In this document: positions 35,497 to 44,627 of the stretch, piece by piece
How positions within the stretch are numbered: position 1 is the stretch's first letter
How the letters are laid out: every line of letters begins with the position of its first letter
Source: Streptomyces sp. S.PB5
GTDB lineage: Bacteria; Actinomycetota; Actinomycetes; Streptomycetales; Streptomycetaceae
Reading direction: 5' to 3'
Length of the DNA: 64,000 nt
NCBI RefSeq assembly: GCF_030403745.1
Contig: NZ_JAQMWP010000018.1
Span: 62,001 to 126,000 of the forward strand
Made by a program: the position numbers and the translations under genes
Notes under the pieces: model-generated
Database searches by the model: none
What the model was told of the DNA's origin: nothing
The model's input: only the letters and a program-made list of their open reading frames with translations

Positions 35497-36015
35497 TCAG
35501 GCGAGCATCGCGGCCATGCTGACAACCATGACGAGGCCTCCGGATTCGCGCAGCATCAGACTCCGGTACGGCAGTCGGTGCCGCGCAGTGCGGGCTGCCG
35601 GCCTGATGAGCCCGAGACGTGCGTGGAGGTGGGCGGCAGCCCGGGCGACGGCCCAGCAACCGGTCAGGAAGAGGAAGGACATCGGCTCCCAGGCGGGGGA
35701 GCCGTGGGCCGTGTGCGTACCGCTTGCGTGGCTGGTCCGGGCGGTGGCCGCGGTGAGCACGACCATGACCGCGAGGTCCGCGACGGCGGCAGGGCGGCGC
35801 GCGGGGCAGCCCGCGAAGGCGGTCCACAGACAGGCCAGGGCGATGGCGGCGGCCCCGGTGAGGAGGACGTCGGGGTCGGGGTGCCGGGGCACCATCAGTG
35901 CCATGACGGCGAGCACGATCGCGTGGGGTGCCCAGTGGCGGACGGGTCCGGGCAGGTGCCCGGCGAGACAGAGAACCGCCCCCGCCGTACCGGCGAGGGC
36001 CAACGCGCCCTGCAC
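35497..36015 (-). CDS. Multi-pass membrane protein (DUF5134-like)
   Basis: A 172-residue hydrophobic protein with about five predicted membrane helices (for example residues 1-18, 30-42, 48-66, 80-96 and a C-terminal one). Cys- and His-containing loops are visible. It resembles actinobacterial DUF5134 membrane proteins, function unknown. It lies 82 bp downstream of an amino-acid permease gene on the same strand and may belong to that operon. Confidence 0.65.
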   Translation of the reverse strand: MQGALALAGTAGAVLCLAGHLPGPVRHWAPHAIVLAVMALMVPRHPDPDVLLTGAAAIALACLWTAFAGCPARRPAAVADLAVMVVLTAATARTSHASGTHTAHGSPAWEPMSFLFLTGCWAVARAAAHLHARLGLIRPAARTARHRLPYRSLMLRESGGLVMVVSMAAMLA

Positions 36016-36097
36016 ACATGCCTCCTTGTGGTCGCGGGCCGGGAGCGGCGGGGCCGGGGAGCCGGACCCCGCCGCCGGGTCTCAGGCGGAAGGACCG

Positions 36098-37516
36098 TCA
36101 GGTTCGTCGTCGTAGGGCGATCAGGGTGCCGATGACGAAGAACAGGACCACGACACCCTCGAAGAGACCGGCCAGCGCGGCGGAACCCCCGATGAGCGTC
36201 GTGAAGTTGTCCAGCACGAGCCACACCACCGCGCACAGCCCCAGCCCGCCCAGTACGGGGGCGATCCGGGTGTGCCAGAGGCGGGAGTCGGCGTCGCCCC
36301 GTGCGAAGAAGACCACGACCGCGACGCTGACCAGGATCATCAGCACCAGCACGCCGAGCGTGGCCAGACCGCTCATCCAGGTGAACAGCTGGAGCACCGG
36401 ATCGGCCCCGGCGAGGGCGAACACGGCGACGACCACGGCGGCCGAGACCGTCTGGGCCAGCGAACCGATGTGCGGGGAGCCGTGCCGGCCGTGGCTGCGG
36501 GCGAGCGCCGCGGGCACGCTGCCCTGGCGGCCGAGGGAGAACAGATAGCGGGCGATCGCGCTGTGGAAGGCGAGCAGCGCGGCGAACAGGCTGGTGAGGA
36601 GCAGGATCTCCATGAGGTCGGAGGCCGCGCTGCCCACGTACTGACCGGCGACGGCGAAGACCAGCCCCGAGGTGTCCTCGGCGGCAGCGCTCTGTACCTT
36701 GCCGGTGCCGACGGCCAGCACCATCGCCCAGCTCGCAAGCGCGTAGAAGACGCCGATGAGGACCACGGCGAAGTAGGTGGCCTTCGCGACGCTGCGCTTG
36801 GGGTCGCGGGCCTCCTCGCCGTAGATGGCGGTGGCCTCGAAGCCGACGAAGGAGGCGACCGCGAACATCACCCCGATCCCGGGGGAACCGGACGAGAAGG
36901 AGTGCGGGGTGAAGGAGTCGAGGTCGATGCCGTCGGCGCCGCCCTGGACCAGCACCGCGACGGCGACGACCGCGACGATGCCGACCTCCAGCACGATCAG
37001 CAGGGACAGGACCTTGGTGCCGACCTCGATGTTGCGGTAGCCCAGCACCGCGACGAGCGCCAGGAGGAGTCCGCTCCACGTCCACCACGGCAGGTCCGGG
37101 CCGCCGTACTCGGTGACCAGTCCGCCCGCGGTGACCCCGGCCAGGCCGTAGATGCCCGCCTGGATGGCGCTGTACGTCAGCAGGGCGAGCCCCGCGGCGC
37201 CGGTGCCGGTGACCCTGCCGAGGCCCGCGGTGACGTACGAGTAGAAGGCACCGGCGTCGACGACGTGGCGGCTCATCGCCGCGTAGCCGACGCTGAACAG
37301 CAGGAGGACGGCGGCGACGAGCAGGTAGGCGGCGGGGACGCCGGGGCCGTTGCCGATGGCGAACATGACGGGCAGGGCGCCGCCGATGGCGGTGAGCGGT
37401 GCGGCTGCCGCGACGACGAGGAAGACGATGCCGGTCACGCCGATCGAGCCGCGCAGGCCGGGAGCGGGAGTGGCCTTGGTGGTGCCGGTATCGGGCTGTG
37501 CGGTCAGGTCAGCCAT
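36098..37516 (-). CDS. APC superfamily amino acid/amine permease
   Basis: A 472-residue permease with about 12 membrane helices. GSIGVTGIVFLVVAAAAPLTAIGG opens helix 1, and VGFEATAIYGEEARDPKRSV is the typical helix 6-loop motif of amino acid-polyamine-organocation transporters. Its start overlaps the end of the copper amine oxidase gene by 8 bp, so it probably imports the primary amine that the oxidase degrades. Confidence 0.9.
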   Translation of the reverse strand: MADLTAQPDTGTTKATPAPGLRGSIGVTGIVFLVVAAAAPLTAIGGALPVMFAIGNGPGVPAAYLLVAAVLLLFSVGYAAMSRHVVDAGAFYSYVTAGLGRVTGTGAAGLALLTYSAIQAGIYGLAGVTAGGLVTEYGGPDLPWWTWSGLLLALVAVLGYRNIEVGTKVLSLLIVLEVGIVAVVAVAVLVQGGADGIDLDSFTPHSFSSGSPGIGVMFAVASFVGFEATAIYGEEARDPKRSVAKATYFAVVLIGVFYALASWAMVLAVGTGKVQSAAAEDTSGLVFAVAGQYVGSAASDLMEILLLTSLFAALLAFHSAIARYLFSLGRQGSVPAALARSHGRHGSPHIGSLAQTVSAAVVVAVFALAGADPVLQLFTWMSGLATLGVLVLMILVSVAVVVFFARGDADSRLWHTRIAPVLGGLGLCAVVWLVLDNFTTLIGGSAALAGLFEGVVVLFFVIGTLIALRRRT

Positions 37517-39464
37517 GGTGGTCCTCCGGTGCGCAGCAGGCGTGGGCGGTCGGAGTGGGGGGAACGTCGAGCGTGGGGTTGCGGTCGAAGAAGCCGACCG
37601 GCTTGAGCTTGAAGCCGGTGTAGTCGACCGGCATGATCGGCCAGTCCTCCGGCCGGGGTGCGTGGGTGAGGCCGAAGGTGTGCCAGACGACGATGTCCTG
37701 GCCGTCGATGTCGCGGTCGGAGGAGGCGTACGCGGGCAGCCCGGCTCCGCCGGGGTGCTGGTTGACGAAGTCGCCGGCCGGGTAGCGCTCGGCCGGGTCG
37801 TAGCGGGTCACCCACAGGTGCTTGGTCGCGAAGGCGGCACGGGCGGCGACGGACGAGTCCGGGTCGGCGAGCAGGGCGGGCTTGCCCTCGGGCAGGAGCG
37901 CGTACGCCACCGGCTGGCCGAGGCGGTTGAGGGAGGTGGGGTTGGAGATGTGCCAGACCCGGTCGGCGCCCGCGTCGGCCATGCGCTGCGCCTCGCTCTC
38001 GCGGGTGAGCGGGGTACGGCGCAGGGCGAAGGCGTTGCCGCGAGGGTTGTCCGGGCCGATCGGCACCCGGGCCGTCTCGACCTCCTCGACGCGGTTGGCG
38101 GTGCCGTCGACCGCCATGTCCAGGCGGGCGCTGAACAGGTGCTGGTGGTACGGGGCTCCGAGGCCCGGGGCGATCTCGGTGGCATAGGGGTAGTCGCCGC
38201 CGGGGTGGGCGGAGGTGAAGACGACGCCGGTGGCCTTGGCCTCGAACTCGATGGTGCCGTCGAGGTAGAGGTACCAGTAGAAGCCGTAGTCGTAGTTGCC
38301 GACGGTGGTGAAGAAGGAGAGCACCATGCGCCGCTGGCGCCGGGTCTCGGCGGACCCGGCCCACAGGTCGGTGTGCTTCCAGAGGATGCCGTAGTCCTCC
38401 TCGTGCAGGCAGATCGCGTTGGTGAGGGTCTTGGGGGTTCCGCTCTCGTCGGAGATGACCGCGTCCAGGTAGGTGATGTCGCCCAGGCAGTCGCAGCCGA
38501 GCTGGAGGGCGTTGGCGTACCGGCCGATGAGGTATTCGCCGGTGTCGAAGTAGTTCTGCCAGGACCGCACCGGGGAGGGGTCCGCGTAGGGGACGACCAT
38601 CTCGGCGATCGACGCGCGGTGGACGACCGACCGTCCGGCGAAGGCGAGCTGATGGAGGATCAGACCCTCGCGGGCGTCGAAGCCGATCCGCAGGGTCCAG
38701 TTCTCCCAGGTGAGCAGGTTGCCGTCGAGAGTGAAACTCGGGCCTTCGGGCTGGGTGATCTCGATGGGCTTCTGGCTGGTGCGCAGGGGTCCGGTGACGG
38801 CGGGGTCGTCGAAGTTGCCCGGCTCGGTGGGGATGAGGACCGGGCCGTGGTCGAGGACGCGGTCGACGGTCCGGTTGAGGACATCGACGTAGGCGACCAG
38901 CCCGTCGACCGGATGGGCCCAGGCGTGATCCGTGTCGTGCTCCTGGACGAAGGCCAGGCCGCGCAGGATGCGGCGCCCGCGCTCCTCGGGGTACTCGTCG
39001 GCGTAGACCCCGGCCGACAGGGGCGCGACCCGTACCCGGGAGACGTCCAGGTCCCGGATCCTGAGCGCGGCCAGCCATTGTTCGTCGGTGGCCAGGATCT
39101 CCTCGACGAGCGCGAACTCCTCGTCGAGTACGGGGAGTTGGCCTTCGGTGGCGGCGTCGAGGGCGCGATCGGAGTCGATCCGTCCATGAGTGAGGGAGAC
39201 GACCACGTCCCGGGACGCGCCGCCCGCCGGGTCGGTGTCGAGCAGCAGCACCCTCACCCGCCGGTCGACCGGAGCCCCCGGCGTGTGGGCGAGCAGGTCG
39301 TCCTTGGCCGGTTCCTCGAGGCCGAGGTAGGCGAAGCGGGTCGAGTCCGCGAGGAGACCGGCATCGGCGAGTGTCCGGCGGGCGGTGTCTATCTCCACGG
39401 GGGTGAGGGGGTCGAGCGGATGGAGTTCTGTCGGGACGGGCGAGGGCGGTGTCAGGACGTCCAT
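37509..39464 (-). CDS. Copper-containing primary amine oxidase
   Basis: A 651-residue copper/TPQ amine oxidase. Tyr391 in TVGNYDYGF is the TPQ precursor, close to its position in Arthrobacter globiformis oxidase. YADPSPVRSWQNYFDTGEY holds the catalytic Asp, and HQHLF plus a later His supply copper ligands. It oxidises primary amines such as tyramine or phenylethylamine to aldehydes with release of H2O2 and ammonia. The start at 39464 follows GGAGGG. No signal peptide, so it is cytoplasmic. Operon with the APC permease; a 52-bp palindrome lies directly upstream. Confidence 0.93.
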   Translation of the reverse strand: MDVLTPPSPVPTELHPLDPLTPVEIDTARRTLADAGLLADSTRFAYLGLEEPAKDDLLAHTPGAPVDRRVRVLLLDTDPAGGASRDVVVSLTHGRIDSDRALDAATEGQLPVLDEEFALVEEILATDEQWLAALRIRDLDVSRVRVAPLSAGVYADEYPEERGRRILRGLAFVQEHDTDHAWAHPVDGLVAYVDVLNRTVDRVLDHGPVLIPTEPGNFDDPAVTGPLRTSQKPIEITQPEGPSFTLDGNLLTWENWTLRIGFDAREGLILHQLAFAGRSVVHRASIAEMVVPYADPSPVRSWQNYFDTGEYLIGRYANALQLGCDCLGDITYLDAVISDESGTPKTLTNAICLHEEDYGILWKHTDLWAGSAETRRQRRMVLSFFTTVGNYDYGFYWYLYLDGTIEFEAKATGVVFTSAHPGGDYPYATEIAPGLGAPYHQHLFSARLDMAVDGTANRVEEVETARVPIGPDNPRGNAFALRRTPLTRESEAQRMADAGADRVWHISNPTSLNRLGQPVAYALLPEGKPALLADPDSSVAARAAFATKHLWVTRYDPAERYPAGDFVNQHPGGAGLPAYASSDRDIDGQDIVVWHTFGLTHAPRPEDWPIMPVDYTGFKLKPVGFFDRNPTLDVPPTPTAHACCAPEDHHG

Positions 39465-39483
39465 GGGTGATTCCCCTCCGGGG

Positions 39484-39535
39484 GCATGCCGCACATCTTT
39501 TTTCTACGGTCGTAGACAAAAGATGTGCGGCATGC
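39484..39535. promoter_or_regulatory. 52-bp palindrome upstream of the amine oxidase
   Basis: A dyad centred between 39509 and 39510 with 24 of 26 pairs matching. The outer arms start GCATGCCGCACATC and the core is TCTACG-GT-CGTAGA. It lies 20 bp upstream of the amine oxidase start, so it is probably an operator, although a strong hairpin acting on transcripts from the gene at 39660 is also possible. Confidence 0.7.
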
Positions 39536-39659
39536 GTTTCACCCGAGACCTCCACCTGTTTCTCCGCCGTTAAAGGCGCACGGGATCGTGCCAGGTCGGT
39601 GCGGGCATGCAGGCCAACTGGGGTGCAGCTCTCGCCCGCGTCCGCGGCGCTCGTGGCGG

Positions 39660-40262
39660 TCAGGCCGAGCGTGTGGGCTTCAGGGCCGCCACGCCTTCCT
39701 TGACCTTCTTTTCGGCTTCGGCGTGCTTGGCGGTGCGCTTGGCTTTCGCCTCGTCCTTGCGGATCCTGTCGGCGGCCTCCTCCATGGCCTTCAGCTCTGT
39801 CCGTACGCTGTCGAGCGTGCGCCGCTCGAGGGCGGCGTCGTAGCGCATGGCCAGCAGGTCGAGGGCGTCGGGGTCGGCTTCGATGACCTCGGCGAGGATG
39901 ACGGTGCCGGACGGCGGGACGTGGGGCGTGAAGGCGCCGACGGCTTGGGTGGTCTGGGCGACCCGCTTGTAGTCGTAGCCGCCGCCGATCGCCGCGCCGA
40001 TGCCCCAGCCCATCAGGACGCCGAGGGGGCCGGCGAGGATGCCGACCAGGGAGCCGACCAGGCCGCCGACCGCGGTGTTGCGGCCGGCCTCGGTCTCCAT
40101 GCCCTCGGGGACGCGGACGGTGCCGTCCTCCAGGCGCTCGATCAGGACGGCGCCGCGGACCTCGGCGGTGGCGGAGGTGAGGTGCTTGAGTTCGCTGAGG
40201 GCCTGGTAGGCGGGGGCCCGGTCGGCGAAGCGCAGGGCGATGGCGTTCTCGGTCGTGGACAT
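39660..40262 (-). CDS. DUF1269 family membrane-associated protein
   Basis: A 200-residue protein with a DUF1269 domain: charged alpha/beta N-terminus, then a glycine-rich hydrophobic segment at about residues 62-84 (GGLVGSLVGILAGPLGVLMG) and a lysine-rich C-terminal helix. The start at 40262 follows AAGGAGG. Function unknown. It is divergent from a TetR gene, with a large inverted repeat between, and is therefore the likely regulated gene. Confidence 0.82.
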   Translation of the reverse strand: MSTTENAIALRFADRAPAYQALSELKHLTSATAEVRGAVLIERLEDGTVRVPEGMETEAGRNTAVGGLVGSLVGILAGPLGVLMGWGIGAAIGGGYDYKRVAQTTQAVGAFTPHVPPSGTVILAEVIEADPDALDLLAMRYDAALERRTLDSVRTELKAMEEAADRIRKDEAKAKRTAKHAEAEKKVKEGVAALKPTRSA

Positions 40263-40309
40263 GGTGCCTCCTTGGGGCGAGGGCTGTTCGTGTGGGGTGT
40301 GGTGGCGCC

Positions 40310-40368
40310 CCATCTGTGAGACAGTGTGTATCGAAGAAGGGTTGTGAGTCAACCTGTCTCATAGATGG
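40310..40368. promoter_or_regulatory. Inverted repeat between DUF1269 gene and tetR
   Basis: CCATCTGTGAGACAG (40310-40324) and CTGTCTCATAGATGG (40354-40368): 14 of 15 positions are complementary, centre-to-centre distance 44 bp. Each arm also contains GAGACAG/CTGTCTC. Two half-operators flanking the divergent promoters, or one long dyad, would fit TetR control. Confidence 0.65.
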
Positions 40369-40389
40369 ATTTCTGGAAGAGGTGCCACC

Positions 40390-40974
40390 ATGTCCCGGAC
40401 CAGCGAGGATCCTCGCGCCCTGCGTAGTCGCGCCGCCGCCCTGGCCGCCGCCACGGAACTTCTCGTCGAGGGCGGGCCGGAGAAGGTCACCCATGGCGCT
40501 GTCGCCGAGCGGGCGGGAGTGGGCCGGGCCACCGTCTACCGGCACTGGCCCGACCTGCAGTCCCTTTTCCTTGACGCGCTGGCGGCCGGCGCCCGTCCGC
40601 TGCTCACCGTGGAAGGCGGCCCGCTCCGGGACGAGCTGGTGAGAGTGCTGGAGCGGGAAGCCGACTGGCTCAATCAGCCCATCTCCGCGTCCGTCATCGC
40701 CACCGTCATCGAACGGGCCGAGCGGGACGAGGACGTACGGCGCCTGCGCGAGGAGATGTTCGGCCGCGCCGATGAGGACCTGGTCGGCGTGCTCGCCGCT
40801 GCCGTCGCACGCGGCGAACTGCGTCCCGGTGTCGAAGAACACGCACAGGCCCTGGTCTCCCGGATTCTCGGCCCGCTGCTCTTCCACCGGTTCATGCTCG
40901 GTGTCCGGCTCGACAAGAACATGGTGGCGGACGCGGTCGACACCGCACTGGCCCCCTGGCAGCCGGACGCCTGA
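40390..40974 (+). CDS. TetR family transcriptional regulator
   Basis: A 194-residue TetR protein: HTH at about 15-60 (AATELLVEG, VGRATVYRHWPDLQSLF) and a TetR_C_11-like effector domain with ALVSRILGPLLFHRFMLG. It is divergent from the DUF1269 gene and probably regulates it through the repeat at 40310-40368. Confidence 0.9.
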   Translation: MSRTSEDPRALRSRAAALAAATELLVEGGPEKVTHGAVAERAGVGRATVYRHWPDLQSLFLDALAAGARPLLTVEGGPLRDELVRVLEREADWLNQPISASVIATVIERAERDEDVRRLREEMFGRADEDLVGVLAAAVARGELRPGVEEHAQALVSRILGPLLFHRFMLGVRLDKNMVADAVDTALAPWQPDA

Positions 40975-41111
40975 CCGCCCGTCAGCTCCGTGTGTCGCGG
41001 AATGCGACGGGGGTCTGACCGGTCGCGCGGGTGAGGAGGCCGGCCCGGAGGAGAACCGCCGGGGCCGGTCACTGCTTGGCTCTGACCAGCCCGGCCTCGT
41101 CCGATGATCAC

Positions 41112-41699
41112 CTAGTGGTCGGCGATCAGCACGGTCTCGCTCATCCGGTGCGAGGAGAGCATCACGGCCCGGCCTCCGTCCGCCAGCATGCGCAGCAGGT
41201 TGCGCACCCACAGCACACCCTCGGGGTCGAGGCCGTTGACCGGTTCGTCGAGCATGACGACGGCCGGGTCGCCGAGGAGGGCCGCGGCGATGCCGAGTCG
41301 TTGGCCCATGCCCAGAGAGAAGGCGCCCACGCGCTTGCCGGCCACACTGGTCAGCTCGGCCGGCTCGATCACCTCGTCCACTCGGCTGCGCGCGATGCCA
41401 TGGGTGTGTGCGAGTGCCCTCAGGTGGTTGAACGCCGTACGTCCCGGGTGGACGGACCTGGCCTTCAGCAGGGTGCCGATCTCTTGCAGCGGCACGGCGT
41501 GCTTCGCGTAGCTGCGCCCGTTGACCGTGACCGAACCACCGGTGCGGAAGTCCAAGCCGATGATCATGTGCATGGTGGTCGACTTGCCGGCACCGTCGGC
41601 GAGGAAGCCGGTCACCTCACCTGGTTCGACGGTGAAACTCAGGTGGTTGACAACTGCCTTGTCCCCGTACCGGTACGTCAGCTCACGTGCTTCGATCAT
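41112..41699 (-). pseudogene. Degenerate ABC transporter ATPase, copy of the one at 58835
   Basis: 195 residues closely similar to the first two thirds of the ATPase at 58835. The Walker A loop reads FLADGAGKST where the intact copy has FLGPNGAGKST, so one residue and the first Gly are lost. After IADH the frame hits TAG where the intact copy has Leu; a few more matching residues (VIIGRGR) follow before similarity ends. The C-terminal 115 residues and any permease are gone. Confidence 0.8.
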
Positions 41700-41931
41700 G
41701 CCTCTGGGCCTTCCTGGCCACTCGAAGCCTCTTCACCTGCGACGAGCGGAGGAGAGCTTACCGCGCGGGAGCCGCTCGACGATCTTGTCCAGGGTGATGG
41801 GAGTGCTCCGGATCCTGCAGGAAGCATCGAGATGGGTGGCGCTCCGGTACGGGTCCCCCAAGGCATCGCCGGAGCCGGGCCCGGTCACGGGCCCGGCCTA
41901 TGGCTGCAGTAGGTCGGCGGACTTGTGCCCG

Positions 41932-42573
41932 TCAGCGCTTCTTGTACGCGGCGGTGACCTCGACCTCCACCAGCCAGCCCCTGACCGCCAGTGACGCGAC
42001 CTCCATCGTGGCACGCGCGGGACGGGCCTTGTTGGCGACCAGCGGGGCCTTGGGGGCGGAGGTGCCCATCGGGACCGGGACCACCTCCTTGGAGGTGAGG
42101 TCGATGTTGGCGAAGTACTGGCGGTACGCGCGGTTCCAGCCCGCGTAGTCGGCGGTGTCGGAGCCGGGCGGTTTCATCAGGTAACACTTCATCGTGATGA
42201 CGTCGGCCAGGGTCAGCCCGGCCGCTGCGAGGTTGGTCTTGATGTTGCGCAGGACGACGAGCGCCTGGGCCTCGGTGACGGTGACTCCCGTGGCGCCCTG
42301 AGTGAGAGCCGGGTCGGTGTACAGCTCGGGTGAACCGGCCGGCGCGGACGGGTTGAGCGCGGTCGGGCCGAGGCCGCTGCTCTGGTAGAGCGCCACCTCA
42401 CCGCCGGTCACCACCCCGGTGGCGATGGCCGGGTTCGACTGGCCCTCGGGCAGCATGACGCGGACCTCTTTGGAGCCGGGCCACCAGCCCCTGCCCTCGG
42501 CGAGCGCGGTGCCGCCGGTGAGGAGCGAGGCGGTCAGGGCCGTACCGATCACAGCCTTCGTACGTCGCTTCAT
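41932..42573 (-). CDS. Exported RidA-like enamine/imine deaminase
   Basis: A 213-residue protein with a clear Sec signal peptide (MKRRTKAVIGTALTASLL to ALA near residue 25) and a RidA/YjgF domain in the remainder (TEAQALVVLRNIKTNLAAAG, then ATMEVASLAVRGWLVEVEV). RidA proteins hydrolyse reactive imines, and secreted ones are unusual. Its start overlaps the stop of the Tat-exported flavin amine oxidase gene (ATGA), so it probably processes that enzyme's imino product outside the membrane. Confidence 0.85.
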   Translation of the reverse strand: MKRRTKAVIGTALTASLLTGGTALAEGRGWWPGSKEVRVMLPEGQSNPAIATGVVTGGEVALYQSSGLGPTALNPSAPAGSPELYTDPALTQGATGVTVTEAQALVVLRNIKTNLAAAGLTLADVITMKCYLMKPPGSDTADYAGWNRAYRQYFANIDLTSKEVVPVPMGTSAPKAPLVANKARPARATMEVASLAVRGWLVEVEVTAAYKKR

Positions 42574-44180
42574 GCGGCCATCACCCTTTCGTGGATGTCG
42601 GTCACGACCTTGCGGGCCGAGGTGAACGCGCCGTGCTGCCAGGCGATGACATGGCTGAGCCAGTCACCGGCGAAGTAGACGTGCCCGGCCGGCTGGTTGA
42701 GCAGCTTGTACTCCGGACCGGTCTGCGAGGGCCAGCCCACCCAGCCGGCCTCGATGTGAGGCGTGCGGTGCCAGGCCACGCTGAAGGAGTGATCGAGTTC
42801 GGTGCGGTACTTGTCACCGTGGATCTTCACACCCCGGCTCACCGCCCGCGCGACGCGCTGGGCATGCGGCAGATCGCTGTACGCGAGCGCGTTGGCACCG
42901 AAGTTGTAGTAGCCGATGAGTGTGCCCCGGCGGCCCTGGTAGCCGTACGAGGGGTACCAGATGGTGGCCAGATCGGTGTCGGTCGGCGTGATGCCGCCGT
43001 AGATGTGCTCGTCCGTCTCCCACCAGCGGCTGCGGTACTCGAGCCCGACCTTGCCGACAGGCGTCGGGACGGCGTACTTCAGCGCGGCGGTGACGTCGGC
43101 CCCCAGATTGTGCTTGAGGCGGGCCATGACCATCGGCGGTATGGCCGCGACGACGAAGTCGGCGCGCTGGGTGCGGGTGCGGCCGCCGGCGTCCTTGTAC
43201 GTGACCTCGGCACCGTCCGGCAGGTCCTTGACCTCCTGCACCGCGGCGCCGTAGGTGATGCGGTGCAGGCCGATCGCCTTGGCCAGGGCGTACGGGATCG
43301 CGTCCATGCCGCCCACCGGCTGGAACATCAGCATGGCCTGGTCGTAGCCGAATTCGAAGGCGAAGCGCTGCCCCACGCCGCTGGCGACGACGTCTGACAA
43401 CGTTGGCACCGGGCCGAGGACCGTGCCGTCCTCGAAGGCCGCGCCGGGTTCGACGGAGTAGCCTCGCCGGTCGGTGCCGGTGTAGGCGTAGCCGTCGGCT
43501 TTGCCTTTGATGGCGCCGAAGCTCTGCAGGAAGGCGATCAGTCGCTCTTTGTCCTGCGCGGTGAGCTGTGCGTCGAGTGCGCCCTGGTCGGTGGCCTTGG
43601 CGAGCAGTTCGGAGACGTAGCCGTAGACGTCGGCCTTGGCCGTGCGCCAGCGCATGGGCTTGCCGGCGAGGGCGGCACTGCTTTCGTGGTAGATGTACGC
43701 GTTGGCGTTCTGGTTGGTGAACACCTGGAGTTCGACGCCGAGTTCGCGGCAGTACTCGAGAGTGACGTGGGACTGCGGCAGCCGGGCCGGGCCCGCGTTC
43801 ATGTACTGGCCCTTGGTGAACGACGCCGTCTGCGTACGCCCGTCGAGGTCGGTCAGCCTTGTGCCGCCGCGGACCGTCCAGTTGCGGCCCCCGGGACGGT
43901 CGTTCGCCTCCAGGATCCGGCAGTCGTAGCCGGCCTTGCCCAGCTCGTACGCCGTCGCCAGGCCGGCTATACCGCCGCCCAGCACGAGCACTTTCTTGCC
44001 GCCGCGTCCCGTGAGCGCGAAATCGCTCCGCTGGGGCGCCCGGTACTCGTCTGCCCGCACGTCGGGCACCGGGGCGAGCCCGAGAGCGCCCATCGCCGAG
44101 TAGAGCACTCCGGCACCACCTGCGGCGCCGACGGATCTCAGGAAGTTGCGGCGGGATGCGGGGGATTGCTCTGCAGCCAT
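42570..44180 (-). CDS. Tat-exported flavin monoamine/L-amino acid oxidase
   Basis: A 536-residue flavoprotein. The twin-arginine signal SRRNFLRS is at residues 9-16, followed by a hydrophobic stretch. The FAD motif VLGGGIAGLATAYELG is at about 67-81, NDRPGGRNW follows, and the C-terminal FAGDWLSH is typical of monoamine/L-amino acid oxidases. The start at 44180 follows GGAGG; an apparent TTG start three bases upstream is not needed. It should oxidise amino acids or amines to imines plus H2O2 outside the cytoplasm. It is paired with an exported RidA. Confidence 0.9.
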   Translation of the reverse strand: MAAEQSPASRRNFLRSVGAAGGAGVLYSAMGALGLAPVPDVRADEYRAPQRSDFALTGRGGKKVLVLGGGIAGLATAYELGKAGYDCRILEANDRPGGRNWTVRGGTRLTDLDGRTQTASFTKGQYMNAGPARLPQSHVTLEYCRELGVELQVFTNQNANAYIYHESSAALAGKPMRWRTAKADVYGYVSELLAKATDQGALDAQLTAQDKERLIAFLQSFGAIKGKADGYAYTGTDRRGYSVEPGAAFEDGTVLGPVPTLSDVVASGVGQRFAFEFGYDQAMLMFQPVGGMDAIPYALAKAIGLHRITYGAAVQEVKDLPDGAEVTYKDAGGRTRTQRADFVVAAIPPMVMARLKHNLGADVTAALKYAVPTPVGKVGLEYRSRWWETDEHIYGGITPTDTDLATIWYPSYGYQGRRGTLIGYYNFGANALAYSDLPHAQRVARAVSRGVKIHGDKYRTELDHSFSVAWHRTPHIEAGWVGWPSQTGPEYKLLNQPAGHVYFAGDWLSHVIAWQHGAFTSARKVVTDIHERVMAA

Positions 44181-44627
44181 CAATTCCTCCTCGTCCGAGC
44201 CCCGGGGGCACGCGCCGTCCGGGGAGCGGTCGTTCGGTCAACCCGGTCACGTGGGGGGCGAGTTGCTGAGGAGACCGGAGGTGCGTCGCCATGAGCCTCC
44301 GTCAGGACTGTTACAGCGCCATGCCACTGACGTAACCGGTGCGAGCCGTGAGCTGCGAGCCACGAGGAAGGGGTGGGCGGGGGAGCGCGGCAACGAGCGG
44401 AGGCGCGCCAACTGCAGAGAAAACCAGCTTCGTTGACGGGGTCGCACCCTGGCCGACTGCGAAGGCGACGCCAGGGCCACCGAGCTTGTGGGCACCGCGA
44501 TTCCGAACTGCCGGGTGGTGGTAGCCCCGACACCGAGTCGGACCTCCTTTCCCCTGCGCCGCATCCCGGGCCTGTTCGGTTCGCACAGTCGGTCCTCGGA
44601 TCCCGGCAGCTTCCTCGCGCGTCGGTG
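44181..44627. other. Intergenic, no gene recognised
   Basis: About 450 bp upstream of the flavin oxidase. Several short frames run through it, but none shows a domain or a convincing RBS. It must contain the oxidase promoter on the minus strand. Confidence 0.5.

Noticed and set aside
37504..41211. A 1235-codon minus-strand open frame, and a 908-codon plus-strand frame at 5314-8040
   Set aside because: These are shadow frames produced by high third-position G+C over the real amine oxidase, permease and catabolic genes. They show no domains and have low-complexity Arg/Pro/Gly composition.
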